Below, in pieces: positions 17,897-26,506 of a stretch of DNA of 64,000 nt (its first letter is position 1; every line of letters begins with the position of its first letter). Both the position numbers and the translations under genes were made by a program. The notes under the pieces are model-generated. The model saw only the letters and a program-made list of their open reading frames with translations. It did not search any database and was not told the origin of the DNA. The stretch is taken from assembly GCF_900105785.1 (NCBI RefSeq), contig NZ_LT629799.1:1612001-1676000 (forward strand), read 5' to 3'. The stretch is from Microlunatus sagamiharensis (GTDB lineage Bacteria; Actinomycetota; Actinomycetes; Propionibacteriales; Propionibacteriaceae).

Positions 17897-18811
17897 TTAT
17901 CGCGGTCCTCGCGCCGTCCCCTCCCCTTTCGTGCCCGGTGCCGCCGTCGTCGAGGCGGTGGTGGTCGACGACGGGCGGCGGCCGACGACGCCGGTGAGGG
18001 CGAGCCCGAGCGCCAGCAGCGCCAGGAGGGCCCAGCCGGTCGGGCCGAGCAGCGTGAGCCCGGTCCCGTGGGCCGGGTCGGGGCTGAGGACCAGGATCAC
18101 GGTCGAGGCGGCGGTGTTCAGCGAGCCGTGCGCCACCGCGCCCGGCCAGACGCAGCCCGAGCGGCGCCGCAGGGCCCCGAGGCCCACGCCGGTCAGGACG
18201 GTGAAGCCGGTCATCAGCAGGACCCCGAGCAGGTCCGTGCGGCCGTAGTCGTAGCCGAGCAGCACCAGCGGCGCGTGCCACACGCCCCAGACGACCCCGG
18301 TGACCAGCAGCGCCGGCCAGGTCCCGAGCGGCAGGAGGCGCGGCAGCAGGAAGCCCCGCCAGCCGATCTCCTCGGCCGCCGCCGGCACCGCGCTCACGAG
18401 CGCGTTGACGGGCACGGCGACGAGCGCGACCAGGGCGAGCGTCCTCGCGGGCACGGTGGGCGGGAGCGGCGTGCCGCTGGCGGCGAGATTGGTGGCGTAC
18501 GCGCCGAGGGACCAGTCCACCCGCGCCAGCCCGAGCAGGGCGGCGACGAGGACGGTCAGGGCGCTGAGCACGACCGGCGCGAGCAGCCCGACGAGCACCA
18601 GGACGACGAGCCGGCGCCACCCCACGGTCGGGACCAGCCCCAGCGAGCGCCACGGAGCTGCCGGCCTCACCAGGACGAGCGTCACCGCCAGCGCCGCGAC
18701 GCTCGGCGTGAGCATCATGACGAGCGCGACGGTGCGGAACCTCGGGTCGGCGAGCCCGCCGCCGGCCCACAAGGGCAGCGCGACGAGCCACGCCAGGCCC
18801 AGCGCGAGCAC
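17897..18811 (-). CDS. CPBP-family intramembrane glutamic endopeptidase
   Basis: This is a 304-residue multi-helix protein. The CPBP (Abi/Rce1-like) motifs are present: AAAEEIGWRGFLLPRL (catalytic Glu pair and Arg), TGVVWGVWHAPL (Trp-His) and the third-helix HGSLNT. Members are intramembrane proteases involved in CAAX-type processing, bacteriocin immunity or regulation. The start at 18811 begins inside a hydrophobic segment that extends slightly upstream, and no in-frame start exists before it, so the N-terminus is uncertain. It lies 64 bp downstream of a PPOX-fold gene. Confidence 0.82.
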   Translation of the reverse strand: MLALGLAWLVALPLWAGGGLADPRFRTVALVMMLTPSVAALAVTLVLVRPAAPWRSLGLVPTVGWRRLVVLVLVGLLAPVVLSALTVLVAALLGLARVDWSLGAYATNLAASGTPLPPTVPARTLALVALVAVPVNALVSAVPAAAEEIGWRGFLLPRLLPLGTWPALLVTGVVWGVWHAPLVLLGYDYGRTDLLGVLLMTGFTVLTGVGLGALRRRSGCVWPGAVAHGSLNTAASTVILVLSPDPAHGTGLTLLGPTGWALLALLALGLALTGVVGRRPSSTTTASTTAAPGTKGEGTARGPR

Positions 18812-18875
18812 GACGTACGCCCCGACGGCCCCGGGCCCGCGTGCCCCCGGCCCCGCCTCGCCGGTCGTGGTGGTC

Positions 18876-19316
18876 CTACTCGTCGTCGCCGTGCGTGCCC
18901 GTCTGGTCGACCACGGTCTGCCGCTCCGGGGTGATGTAGAGGATGACGCGCTCGGACTTGATCCCCTCGGCCGGGTAGTCCGTCCCGTTGTACTTCTGCG
19001 AGAGCGCGTCGATGTCGGCCCGCGCGTCGGGGCCCGTCCGGGTCTCCGTGACGTGGCCGCGGACCTCGGCGTAGTGGTACGGGTCGGTGGCGTCGGTGAT
19101 CAGCAGCGTCACGCGGTCGTCGCGCTCGACGTTCCTGTACTTGGCGCGGTGCACCTCGGTGTTCACCGTCACGCGGTCGCCGTCGGTGTGCACCCAGATG
19201 ACCTGGTTCTGGATGGCGCCGCTCGGCAGCAAGGTGGCGATCGAGCCGAAGTTGCGTCCCTCGGCGAGCCGGCGGGTCCCCGGCAGAAGTCCTGGTCCGT
19301 CCTTGGTGGCTGGCAT
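18876..19316 (-). CDS. PPOX-class (pyridoxamine oxidase-like) F420/flavin oxidoreductase
   Basis: The product is about 146 residues with a split beta-barrel fold. NFGSIATLLPSGAIQNQVIWVHTDGDRVTVNTEVHRAKYRNVERDDRVTLL follows the pattern of actinobacterial F420-dependent PPOX proteins (only short pieces are quoted as evidence: FGSIATLLPSG, HRAKYRNVERDDRV). A C-terminal stretch GTDYPAEGIKSERVILYITPER completes the barrel. Physiological substrate is unknown. An in-frame GTG at 19340 would add eight residues; ATG 19316 better matches family N-termini. It is transcribed divergently from a DUF3253 gene. Confidence 0.8.
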   Translation of the reverse strand: MPATKDGPGLLPGTRRLAEGRNFGSIATLLPSGAIQNQVIWVHTDGDRVTVNTEVHRAKYRNVERDDRVTLLITDATDPYHYAEVRGHVTETRTGPDARADIDALSQKYNGTDYPAEGIKSERVILYITPERQTVVDQTGTHGDDE

Positions 19317-19345
19317 GGCGCCAGTCTCGTCCTCGTCCACCGCTC

Positions 19346-19351
19346 TACCGT
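19346..19351 (+). promoter_or_regulatory. -10 box for DUF3253 gene, leaderless type
   Basis: TACCGT ends 6 nt before the GTG at 19358. The 41-bp divergent gap to the PPOX start holds no Shine-Dalgarno for this gene. Confidence 0.45.
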
Positions 19352-19357
19352 GGGTGG

Positions 19358-19651
19358 GTGGCCGAGGCAGCGGGAGCGGATGACGAGGAGCTCGAGGAGC
19401 GCCTGCGCCGGGCCGTGCTCGACCTGCTCGGGCGCCGTGCGCCGACCAGCACGATCTGCCCGAGCGACGCGGCGCGGGCGGTCGGCGGGGACACCTGGCG
19501 CGACGCGATGCCGCTGGCCCGCGTCGTGGCCGCCCGGCTGGCCGACGCCGGCGTCGTCGAGGTGCGCCAGCACGGGGAGCGGGTCGACGTGCGCACGGCG
19601 CGCGGGCCGGTCCGCATCGCCCGCGCCGGCGGATTCGACGCGGCGAGCTGA
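19358..19651 (+). CDS. DUF3253 domain-containing protein
   Basis: This is a 97-residue protein with a predicted winged-helix-like fold. The DUF3253 pattern is recognisable: LRRAVLDLLGRRAPTSTICPSDAARAV, then GDTWRDAMPLARVVAARLADAG and RGPVRIARA. Function of the family is unknown, although the fold suggests nucleic acid binding. The gene is divergent from the PPOX oxidoreductase and convergent with a RibD/DHFR-like gene 12 bp downstream. Confidence 0.75.
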   Translation: MAEAAGADDEELEERLRRAVLDLLGRRAPTSTICPSDAARAVGGDTWRDAMPLARVVAARLADAGVVEVRQHGERVDVRTARGPVRIARAGGFDAAS

Positions 19652-19663
19652 GCCCTCGGCCGC

Positions 19664-20305
19664 TCAGTCGCGACGCGCGGCGTCCGCACCCTGCTCCGGC
19701 GCCGTCATGTCCCCGGTCCGGGGCTCGCCCTCGGCGCGGGCGTAGCGCAGCAGGACGGTCCCCCGGCTGCCGGCCGCCGGCGGTTCGAGCAGGGTCAGGC
19801 TCGTCGGCACCGCACCGCCGGCGAAGACCGTCTTGCCGGTGCCCAGCAGGACCGGGTGCACCCAGAGGTCGAGGCGGTCGAAGAGGCGCTCGCGCAGCAG
19901 GGTCTGAACGAGGTCGACGCTGCCGACGACGGTGACGTGCTCGTGGCGCTCGCGGACCTCGCGGACCGCGGCGCCCAGGTCGGGCCCGAGCAGCGACGAG
20001 CCGCGCCAGGACAGGTCGGGCGTGCCGCGGGAGGCGACGTACTTGGGGATGCGGTTGAACAGCGCGCCGAACGTGTCGTCCTGGTGGGGCCAGTAGGCGG
20101 CGAAGATGTCGTAGGTCCGCCGCCCGAGCAGCAGGGCGTCCGTTCCCTCGTACGCCGCCGTGACCTGCGCGCCGGACACCTCGTCGAGCAGCGGGGCCTG
20201 CCAGCCGCCGTACGCGAAGCCGCCGGCGGTGTCCTCCTCGGGCCCGCCCGGCGCCTGCGCGACGAGGTCGAGGGTCGCGAACATCTCGATGTGGATGAGT
20301 CCCAT
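19664..20305 (-). CDS. Dihydrofolate reductase / RibD C-terminal family protein
   Basis: The product is about 213 residues of the RibD_C (DHFR-like) superfamily. It starts IHIEMFATLDLVAQAPGG and contains DALLLGRRTYDIFAAYWP, VVGSVDLVQTLLRERLFDRLDLWVHP (quoted in part: LVQTLLRERLFD) and GTGKTVFAGG. Such proteins are NADPH-dependent reductases related to riboflavin biosynthesis but usually of unknown substrate. ATG at 20305 is preferred over one 33 bp upstream because homologues start near MGxIxxxM. A perfect palindrome CCGACCCGGGTCGG (20312-20325) lies just before the start and could be an operator. Confidence 0.8.
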   Translation of the reverse strand: MGLIHIEMFATLDLVAQAPGGPEEDTAGGFAYGGWQAPLLDEVSGAQVTAAYEGTDALLLGRRTYDIFAAYWPHQDDTFGALFNRIPKYVASRGTPDLSWRGSSLLGPDLGAAVREVRERHEHVTVVGSVDLVQTLLRERLFDRLDLWVHPVLLGTGKTVFAGGAVPTSLTLLEPPAAGSRGTVLLRYARAEGEPRTGDMTAPEQGADAARRD

Positions 20306-20357
20306 GCCTGACCGACCCGGGTCGGGCGGCGGAATCATCGGACCGACGCGCTGCGTC

Positions 20358-21731
20358 CTACGACGAAGGCCGCCCGCGCCCGAGGAGCTCCTCGATCCGC
20401 GCCAGGCGGGCCGCGACCGCGGCTTCGTTGCCGTGGTCGGTGGGCACGTAGTAGGTCGCGTCGACCAGCTCGTCGGGCAGGTACTGCTGGCGGGCGATGC
20501 CGCGCGGCTCGTCGTGGGCGTAGCGGTAGCCCTGCCCGTGCCCGTACGTCTTCGCCCCTGCGTAGTGCGCGTCGCGCAGGTGCGGCGGGACCAGCCCGAC
20601 CCGGCCGGCGGCGACGTCGGCCGACGCCGCCCCGATCGCGGTGGTGACGGCGTTGGACTTGGGCGCGAGGGCGAGCGCGATGGTCGCGTGGGCCAGGGTC
20701 AGGCGGCCCTCCGGCATCCCGATCATGGCCACGGCCTCGGCGGCGGCGACGGCCGTGGTCAGGGCGGTGGGGTCGGCGAGCCCGATGTCCTCGCTGGCCA
20801 GGATGATCAGCCGGCGCGCGATGAAGCGCGGGTCCTCGCCGGCGCCCATCATCCGGGCCAGGTAGTGCAGCGCGGCCTGGACGTCGGAGCCGCGCACCGA
20901 CTTGATGAAGGCGCTGATGACGTCGTAGTGCTGGTCGCCGTCGCGGTCGTAGCGGATGGCCGCGCGGTCGACGGCCCGCTCGACCACCTCGGTCGTGATC
21001 ACGCTCGACCTCGTCGCCGCCGCGCCCGCGGCCGACTCCTCGAGGTAGGTGAGCGCCCGCCGCGCGTCGCCGCCGGCCAGCCGCAGCAGCGTGTCGCGGG
21101 CGTCGTCGTCGAGCGTGCTCGCCCCGGCGAGCCCACGCTCGTCGGCCAGGGCCCGGTCGAGCAGGCCCGAGACGTCGGCGTCGGTCAGCGGCTTGAGGGT
21201 GAGCAGCAGCGAGCGCGACAGCAGCGGCGAGATGACCGAGAAGCTCGGGTTCTCCGTGGTCGCGGCCACGAGGGTGACCAGGCGGTTCTCCACCGCGGGC
21301 AGCAGCACGTCCTGCTGGGTCTTGGAGAAGCGGTGCACCTCGTCGACGAAGAGCACGGTGCGCTCGCCGCGCGCGAGCTCGCGCCGCGCCTGGTCGAGGA
21401 CGGCGCGGACCTCCTTGACCCCGGCGGTCACCGCGGAGACCTCGACGAACCGCGCCCCGCTCTGGCGCGACACCACCGAGGCGATGGTCGTCTTGCCGGT
21501 GCCGGGCGGGCCCCAGAGGAACACCGACATCGGCTCGCCGGAGGCGAGCCGGCGCAGCGGCGACCCGGTCGCCAGAAGGTGCGCCTGCCCCACCACCTCG
21601 TCGAGCGTGCGCGGCCGCATCCGCACCGCGAGCGGCAGACCCGTCCGGTCCGAGGCGTCCGACAGGCTGCCGCCGCCCGTCCCCGACGGCGCCGCCACGT
21701 CCACGCCACCGCCGAACAGGTCCTCGCTCAC
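20358..21731 (-). CDS. rarA: Replication-associated recombination protein A (MgsA/RarA)
   Basis: This is a 457-residue AAA+ ATPase of the RarA/WRNIP1 family, which acts at stalled replication forks with SSB. It begins SEDLFGGG and has a conserved N-terminal [17 protein letters not shown], Walker [10 protein letters not shown], Walker [13 protein letters not shown], sensor 1 AATTENPSF and the MgsA C-terminal tetramerisation region ([35 protein letters not shown] in part). GTG at 21731 is chosen because the family N-terminus begins there and a TACGCT -10 box ends 6 nt upstream; sequence further upstream is not homologous. Confidence 0.95.
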   Translation of the reverse strand: MSEDLFGGGVDVAAPSGTGGGSLSDASDRTGLPLAVRMRPRTLDEVVGQAHLLATGSPLRRLASGEPMSVFLWGPPGTGKTTIASVVSRQSGARFVEVSAVTAGVKEVRAVLDQARRELARGERTVLFVDEVHRFSKTQQDVLLPAVENRLVTLVAATTENPSFSVISPLLSRSLLLTLKPLTDADVSGLLDRALADERGLAGASTLDDDARDTLLRLAGGDARRALTYLEESAAGAAATRSSVITTEVVERAVDRAAIRYDRDGDQHYDVISAFIKSVRGSDVQAALHYLARMMGAGEDPRFIARRLIILASEDIGLADPTALTTAVAAAEAVAMIGMPEGRLTLAHATIALALAPKSNAVTTAIGAASADVAAGRVGLVPPHLRDAHYAGAKTYGHGQGYRYAHDEPRGIARQQYLPDELVDATYYVPTDHGNEAAVAARLARIEELLGRGRPSS

Positions 21732-21737
21732 GGCGTC

Positions 21738-21743
21738 AGCGTA
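21738..21743 (-). promoter_or_regulatory. -10 box for rarA, leaderless type
   Basis: TACGCT on the minus strand ends 6 nt before the GTG start at 21731, with no Shine-Dalgarno. Confidence 0.4.
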
Positions 21744-21799
21744 CGGAGGTGCTCCGACGTCGCGGCCCTCGTCCGGGCCCGCCGCGGTGACGACCGTCC

Positions 21800-22345
21800 T
21801 CAGCGCGTGCGCACCACGCGGTCGGTGTACGTGAGGCGATCCCACACCAGGGGGCGGGCATCGCGGTCGTACCAGCCGAGAGGTTTGCCGCACCCGTCGA
21901 CGGGGATCGTGGGGTAGACGAATCTCGCGGCGTCGTCGACGAGCACCATCGGGGGCATGACCCAGCCGTCGAGGGTGCACGGGTCGGGCGAGGGACGTTC
22001 GTCCGGCTGCGCGAGGTAGGTCAGGAGTGGCCTGACCTCGGTCGAGGTCCGCTCCACACCGCGCAGGACGACAACCTTGCCGTCGGCGTCGACGCCCGTC
22101 TCGGCCTCGCAGAGCACCACGGACGTCGCCGTGAAGCCTGACGGGACGCCACCCGAGGGCGGGGGCGGCGCGTCAGCCTCGGGGTCGGCGAAGGCGCCGG
22201 CGTGCTCGCACCCCTGCCAGCCGGTCTGGATCGGGGCCGCCTTCCGTGGAGCAGCGGGCCGAGGAGAGCTCGAGCAACCCCCGCCGAGCAGGGCGAGGAC
22301 AAGCGCGGCGGCACCAGCCGTCAGCACCCGCCCCGCCCCACCCAC
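21800..22345 (-). CDS. Putative secreted lipoprotein of unknown function
   Basis: This is a 181-residue protein that I do not recognise. It begins with a signal peptide ([21 protein letters not shown]) with a lipobox-like LGGGC, followed by a Pro/Ala linker and a domain with four further Cys residues ([30 protein letters not shown]) that could form disulfides outside the cell. Its GTG at 22345 begins one base after the aspS stop, so it is probably translated from the same mRNA. Linked regulation with a tRNA synthetase is likely accidental. Confidence 0.65.
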   Translation of the reverse strand: MGGAGRVLTAGAAALVLALLGGGCSSSPRPAAPRKAAPIQTGWQGCEHAGAFADPEADAPPPPSGGVPSGFTATSVVLCEAETGVDADGKVVVLRGVERTSTEVRPLLTYLAQPDERPSPDPCTLDGWVMPPMVLVDDAARFVYPTIPVDGCGKPLGWYDRDARPLVWDRLTYTDRVVRTR

Positions 22346-22346
22346 G

Positions 22347-24164
22347 TCAGCTCGCGGACTGGCCTGCAGGCTTCTCGGCCTGCTTCTCGCCCTTGACGTC
22401 CGGCTTGGCGTCCACACCCGCCTCCTTGCGCTGCGCGGCCGTGATCGGCGCCGGCGCCTCGGTCAGCGGGTCGAACCCGCCGCCGCTCTTCGGGAAGGCG
22501 ATGACCTCGCGGATCGACTCCTCGCCGGACAGCAGCATGCAGATGCGGTCCCAGCCGAAGGCGATGCCGCCGTGCGGCGGCGGGCCGAAGTCGAAGGCGT
22601 CGAGCAGGAAGCCGAACTTGGTCCGCGCCTCCTCCTCGGTGAGCCCCATGACCGCGAAGACGCGCTCCTGGATGTCACGGCGGTGGATACGGATCGAGCC
22701 GCCGCCGATCTCGTTGCCGTTGCAGACGACGTCGTACGCGTACGCCGTCGCGGAGCCGGGGTCGGTGTCGAAGGTGTCGTAGAACTCCGGCTTCGGCGAG
22801 GTGAAGGCGTGGTGGACCGCGGTCCACGCGCCCGCACCGACGGCGACGTCACCCGCGGCGACGGCCTTGTCGGCCGGCTCGAAGAGCGGCGCGTCGACGA
22901 CCCAGCAGAACTTCCAGTCACCCTCGACGATCAGCTCACCGCGCCGGGCGACCTCGAGCCGGGTGGCGCCGAGCAGGGCCTGGGCCTGGCTGCGCGCGCC
23001 GGCGGCGAAGAAGACGCAGTCGCCGGGCTTCGCGCCGACCGCGGCGACGAGGCCCTCACGCTCGGACTCGGACAGGTTCTTCGCGACCGGACCGCCGAGC
23101 GTGCCGTCCTCGGCGACCGTGACGTACGCCAGCCCGCGGTGACCGCGCTGCTTGGCGAACTCCTGCCAGGCGTCGAACGTCCGCCGCGGCTGGCTGCCGC
23201 CGCCGGGCATGACCACCGCACCGACGTAGTCGGCCTGGAAGACGCGGAACGGCGTCTCGGCGAAGTACGAGGTCAGCTCGACGAGCTCGAGGCCGAAGCG
23301 CAGGTCGGGCTTGTCGGACCCGTACCGGTCCATCGCCTCGGCGTAGGTGAGCCGCGGGAACGGCGTCGGGACGTCGACCCCGATCAGCGCCCAGATGTTG
23401 CGCAGGAGGGTCTCGGTCAGCTCGATGATGTCGTCCTGGTCGACGAAGCTCATCTCGACGTCGAGCTGGGTGAACTCCGGCTGGCGGTCGGCGCGGAAGT
23501 CCTCGTCGCGGTAGCAGCGCGCGATCTGGAAGTAGCGCTCCATGCCCGACACCATGAGCAGCTGCTTGAACAGCTGCGGGCTCTGCGGCAGCGCGTACCA
23601 GGAGCCCGGGCGCAGCCGCGCGGGCACGAGGAAGTCGCGGGCGCCCTCCGGCGTCGAGCGGGTCAGCGTCGGGGTCTCGAGCTCGACGAAGTCGCGGTCG
23701 AGCAGGGTCTCGCGGGCGACCCGGTTGACCTTGCTGCGCAGCCGGAGCGCGGCACCCGGGCCCGACCGGCGCAGGTCGAGGTAGCGGTAGCGCAGGCGGG
23801 TCTCCTCGCCGACGTTGACGCGGTCGTCGATCGGGAACGGCAGCGGCGCGGCGGTGCTCAGCACGTCGAGCGAGGTGGCCGTGACCTCGATCTCGCCCGT
23901 CGGGAGGTCGGCGTTGGCGTTGCCCTCGGGCCGCGGCGCGACCTCGCCGGTCACGGTCACGCAGTACTCGTTGCGCAGGTCGTGCGCGCCGGACGAGTCG
24001 AGCAGCTCGTCGCGGACGACCACCTGGGCGATGCCCGAGGCGTCGCGGAGATCGAGGAAGGCGACTCCGCCGTGGTCGCGGCGGCGGGCCACCCAGCCCG
24101 CCAGGGTCACGGTCGTGCCGGCGTCCGAGGAACGGAGCGTGCCGGCACCGTGGGTGCGCATCAC
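22347..24164 (-). CDS. aspS: Aspartyl-tRNA synthetase (bacterial type)
   Basis: This is a 605-residue class IIb synthetase. The N-terminal OB anticodon domain ([19 protein letters not shown]) is followed by motif 1/2 ([22 protein letters not shown], quoted in part, and [20 protein letters not shown]), the bacterial GAD insertion, and motif 3 [14 protein letters not shown] Lys/Glu-rich tail of about 25 residues follows the usual end. Whether it discriminates tRNA-Asn cannot be judged because no gatCAB is in the window. GTG 24164 followed by ATG 24161 are both possible starts; the M-x-RTH family pattern favours 24164. Confidence 0.95.
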   Translation of the reverse strand: MMRTHGAGTLRSSDAGTTVTLAGWVARRRDHGGVAFLDLRDASGIAQVVVRDELLDSSGAHDLRNEYCVTVTGEVAPRPEGNANADLPTGEIEVTATSLDVLSTAAPLPFPIDDRVNVGEETRLRYRYLDLRRSGPGAALRLRSKVNRVARETLLDRDFVELETPTLTRSTPEGARDFLVPARLRPGSWYALPQSPQLFKQLLMVSGMERYFQIARCYRDEDFRADRQPEFTQLDVEMSFVDQDDIIELTETLLRNIWALIGVDVPTPFPRLTYAEAMDRYGSDKPDLRFGLELVELTSYFAETPFRVFQADYVGAVVMPGGGSQPRRTFDAWQEFAKQRGHRGLAYVTVAEDGTLGGPVAKNLSESEREGLVAAVGAKPGDCVFFAAGARSQAQALLGATRLEVARRGELIVEGDWKFCWVVDAPLFEPADKAVAAGDVAVGAGAWTAVHHAFTSPKPEFYDTFDTDPGSATAYAYDVVCNGNEIGGGSIRIHRRDIQERVFAVMGLTEEEARTKFGFLLDAFDFGPPPHGGIAFGWDRICMLLSGEESIREVIAFPKSGGGFDPLTEAPAPITAAQRKEAGVDAKPDVKGEKQAEKPAGQSAS

Positions 24165-24277
24165 GGAGGTGCAGCCTTTCGGTGGGAGTCAGGAGGGTGC
24201 TCGAAGGAGCGACCCCTCATCCTAGGCGTGCGCCGCGGAGGCGCCTGCAGGGCTTTTCCGCGCGGGCGACGCCGTCG

Positions 24278-24733
24278 TCAGTCGTCCCACCGACGGCGGC
24301 GCTGGGCCTTCACGCTCGCCCGCACGGCCTTGGCGCCGAGCCTGCGCTCGACCGAGCCGCGGGTCGGGCGGGTCGGCCGCCGCGACCGCGGCGGCGGGGC
24401 GAGCCCGGCACGGAGCTGCCCGGCGAGCCGCGTCCGGGCCTCCTCGCGGTTGCGCAGCTGCGCGCGGTGCTCGGAGGCGGCGATGGTGATGGTTCCGTTG
24501 ACGAGGGACGGCCCGAGCCGGGCCAGCAGCCTCTCGCGCTGCGCCTCGGGCAGCGCGAGGACGGCTGGCGACGCACCGGGCTCCCAGACGAGCTCGACCC
24601 GGCTGTCGGCCGTGTTGACGCCCTGCCCGCCCGGCCCGGACGAGCGCGAGAAGCGCCACCGGAGCTCGTCGGCGCCGAGCACCAGCGCGTCGGTCACCCG
24701 GAGGGCGCCGTACGCCGAGTCGCTCGCGCTCAC
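24278..24733 (-). CDS. arfB: Alternative ribosome-rescue factor ArfB (peptidyl-tRNA hydrolase, YaeJ)
   Basis: This is a 151-residue protein with the release-factor catalytic loop GPGGQGVNT (GGQ), so it hydrolyses peptidyl-tRNA on stalled ribosomes. The core is RWRFSRSSGPGGQGVN then SRVELVW, followed by a basic C-terminal tail (RNREEAR..., RRLGAKAVRASVKAQRRRR) that in ArfB occupies the empty mRNA channel. It lacks the codon-recognition domains of RF1/RF2. GTG 24733 is chosen because the family N-terminus starts there. It is divergent from the secreted Ig-like gene. Confidence 0.92.
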   Translation of the reverse strand: MSASDSAYGALRVTDALVLGADELRWRFSRSSGPGGQGVNTADSRVELVWEPGASPAVLALPEAQRERLLARLGPSLVNGTITIAASEHRAQLRNREEARTRLAGQLRAGLAPPPRSRRPTRPTRGSVERRLGAKAVRASVKAQRRRRWDD

Positions 24734-24916
24734 GGCCCCAGTATCGGGCCGGATGCACGTCGGACACCGGTGTCCCCCGTGCGGGTGACTCGAGAAGGAT
24801 AGTTCGCCTGAGGTATTGCTGAACGCAGCCTGAGTGCTCTTGACTGACGCCGCTCCGCTCCCGTCCGGCACCCCCGTGACGCGACGCGCAGGGCGGACGA
24901 ACACGAGGGAGTGGGC

Positions 24917-26437
24917 GTGAAGAAGGCTTGGGGGGCGACGGCGGCAGCCGTCGCAGCGGGTCTGGTGATGGCGGCGGTGCCGGGGGCGGCACAGGCGGCC
25001 GAGCGGACCGTCGTGGTGCCGGGTGACTTCGTGAAGGCACTGAGCGACACGAGGGCGACTGGCCACTACGAGGTGGTCGGCAGCGGGCTCCGGATCTACA
25101 CGACAGGGTCCACCGGCACGGACAAGGTGGCCGAGTACGTGGCGTCGAACGCGCCGCTGGCCGTCGTCGGCGAGCCCTCGCTCGACTACAGCAGCACCTT
25201 CGGCACGATCCCGCCGGGCTTCCAGCTCGTCGTGGACGACGACGCCGATGGCATCGCCGACGGGATCCTCATCGGCGAGAAGGTCTACGACGGCGACTGG
25301 TGGGCGTCAGGGGGTTCGAAGCAGTTCGTCAAGGACGGTGCGCCGTCGCACGACCCGGGGTCGGGCAGCGCGAACCATGGAACGCTCGACCAGTGGCGCG
25401 CGAGCTTCCCGAAGGCCCAGGTGCTCGCCTTCGGCTTCTCGCTCGGCTCGGGCGTCTACGGCGACTGGACGATCGACGCGATCAGCTACGCCGGCGACCG
25501 CTACACGTTCAGCGACAAGGTGCCCGACACGACGCCTCCTGTGGTGACCTGCGACGTCGCGGCCCCCGGCCCGTCGTTCGCGTACGGCACCACGGGTGAG
25601 GTCACCGCGTCGGTCACCGATGCGGACTCGGGTGTCAGCTCCCCGACGGTGTCCGCGGCGGCCGCCACCGGCTCGGTCGGCGCGAAGACGGTGACGCTCA
25701 CCGTGACCGACGACGCCGGCAACCCGGCGTCGCAGACCTGCCCCTACACGGTCGTCGCCGGGGCGCCCGCCTCGGTCACGGTGGTCTCCGGCACCGGCCA
25801 GTCGGCCCCGGTCGGCACCGCGTTCGCGCAGCCGGTCAAGGTGCGGGTCGCCGACGCCGGCGACAACCCGGTCGCGAACGTGCCGGTGACCTTCACCGCG
25901 CCGACCACGGGCGCCTCCGGGTCGTTCATGGGTGGCTCCGTCGTGACCGATGCAGACGGCGTCGCCGCGGTCACCGTGACGGCGACGGGCGGCACCGGCA
26001 CCTGGACGGGATCGGCCTCGGTGACCGGTGTCTCGAAGGCGGCGACGTTCTCGCTGACGAACACCGCCGCGCCGGCCAAGCGGGCCGACCTCCGGGTCAG
26101 CCTCACCGGGCCGGCGCAGCTCAGCAAGGGCCAGGCCGGCAGCTACGTCCTCACGGTCACCAACGTCGGTCCCGATGCCGCGACCGACGTGCTCAGCTCG
26201 TTGGCGCTGCCGTGCGGCGTGAGCATCACCTCGACCGGCGGCGGTGCCCGGGTGGGCAACCTCGTCGTCTGGCCGACGCTGAAGTCGCTCGCGTCGGGCT
26301 CCTCGACGTCGTACACGGTCACGGTGAAGGCGACGGCCAAGGGCACCTGGAAGGCCGTGGGTGGAGCGGCGTCGCTCAAGACCGCCGACCCGGCGCTGAC
26401 GAACAACCTCGCGGCGACGACGGTCAGCGTGCACTGA
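24917..26437 (+). CDS. Secreted or surface Ig-like domain protein (Big-1/DUF11 type repeats)
   Basis: The 506-residue product has a Sec signal peptide (KKAWGATAAAVAAGLVMAAV...AQA, cleavage near residue 30). An N-terminal domain of about 180 residues that I do not recognise (VVVPGDFVKALSDTRATGHY; Asp-rich VVDDDADGIADG) is followed by a HYR-like module (DTTPPVVTCDV), a Big-1 invasin-like Ig domain (VTFTAPTTGASGSF...TDADGVAAVTV) and a DUF11-like domain (ADLRVSLTGPAQLSKGQ...YVLTVTNVGPDAATDV). No LPxTG motif or C-terminal anchor is seen, so it may be released. GTG 24917 has GAGGGA at a good distance; GTG 24911 is too close to it. The 180-bp upstream gap is shared with arfB. Confidence 0.78.
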   Translation: MKKAWGATAAAVAAGLVMAAVPGAAQAAERTVVVPGDFVKALSDTRATGHYEVVGSGLRIYTTGSTGTDKVAEYVASNAPLAVVGEPSLDYSSTFGTIPPGFQLVVDDDADGIADGILIGEKVYDGDWWASGGSKQFVKDGAPSHDPGSGSANHGTLDQWRASFPKAQVLAFGFSLGSGVYGDWTIDAISYAGDRYTFSDKVPDTTPPVVTCDVAAPGPSFAYGTTGEVTASVTDADSGVSSPTVSAAAATGSVGAKTVTLTVTDDAGNPASQTCPYTVVAGAPASVTVVSGTGQSAPVGTAFAQPVKVRVADAGDNPVANVPVTFTAPTTGASGSFMGGSVVTDADGVAAVTVTATGGTGTWTGSASVTGVSKAATFSLTNTAAPAKRADLRVSLTGPAQLSKGQAGSYVLTVTNVGPDAATDVLSSLALPCGVSITSTGGGARVGNLVVWPTLKSLASGSSTSYTVTVKATAKGTWKAVGGAASLKTADPALTNNLAATTVSVH

Positions 26438-26470
26438 CCGAGAACCCGCGGGAGCCGGACATGGTGTGAG

Positions 26471-26498
26471 GGGTGGGGAGCCTGCAGGCTCCCCACCC
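26471..26498. terminator. Perfect palindromic bidirectional terminator
   Basis: Arms GGGTGGGGAGCCTG and CAGGCTCCCCACCC abut with no spacer, giving a 28-bp perfect palindrome between the convergent Ig-like and DUF2252 genes. It lies 34 bp past the first stop and 9 bp past the second. Confidence 0.85.
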
Positions 26499-26506
26499 TG
26501 CTGCGC

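Noticed and set aside
20312-20325. 14-bp perfect palindrome before the RibD/DHFR-like gene
   Set aside because: It is composed of common GC words, and a single copy without a nearby regulator gives too little support for an operator call.
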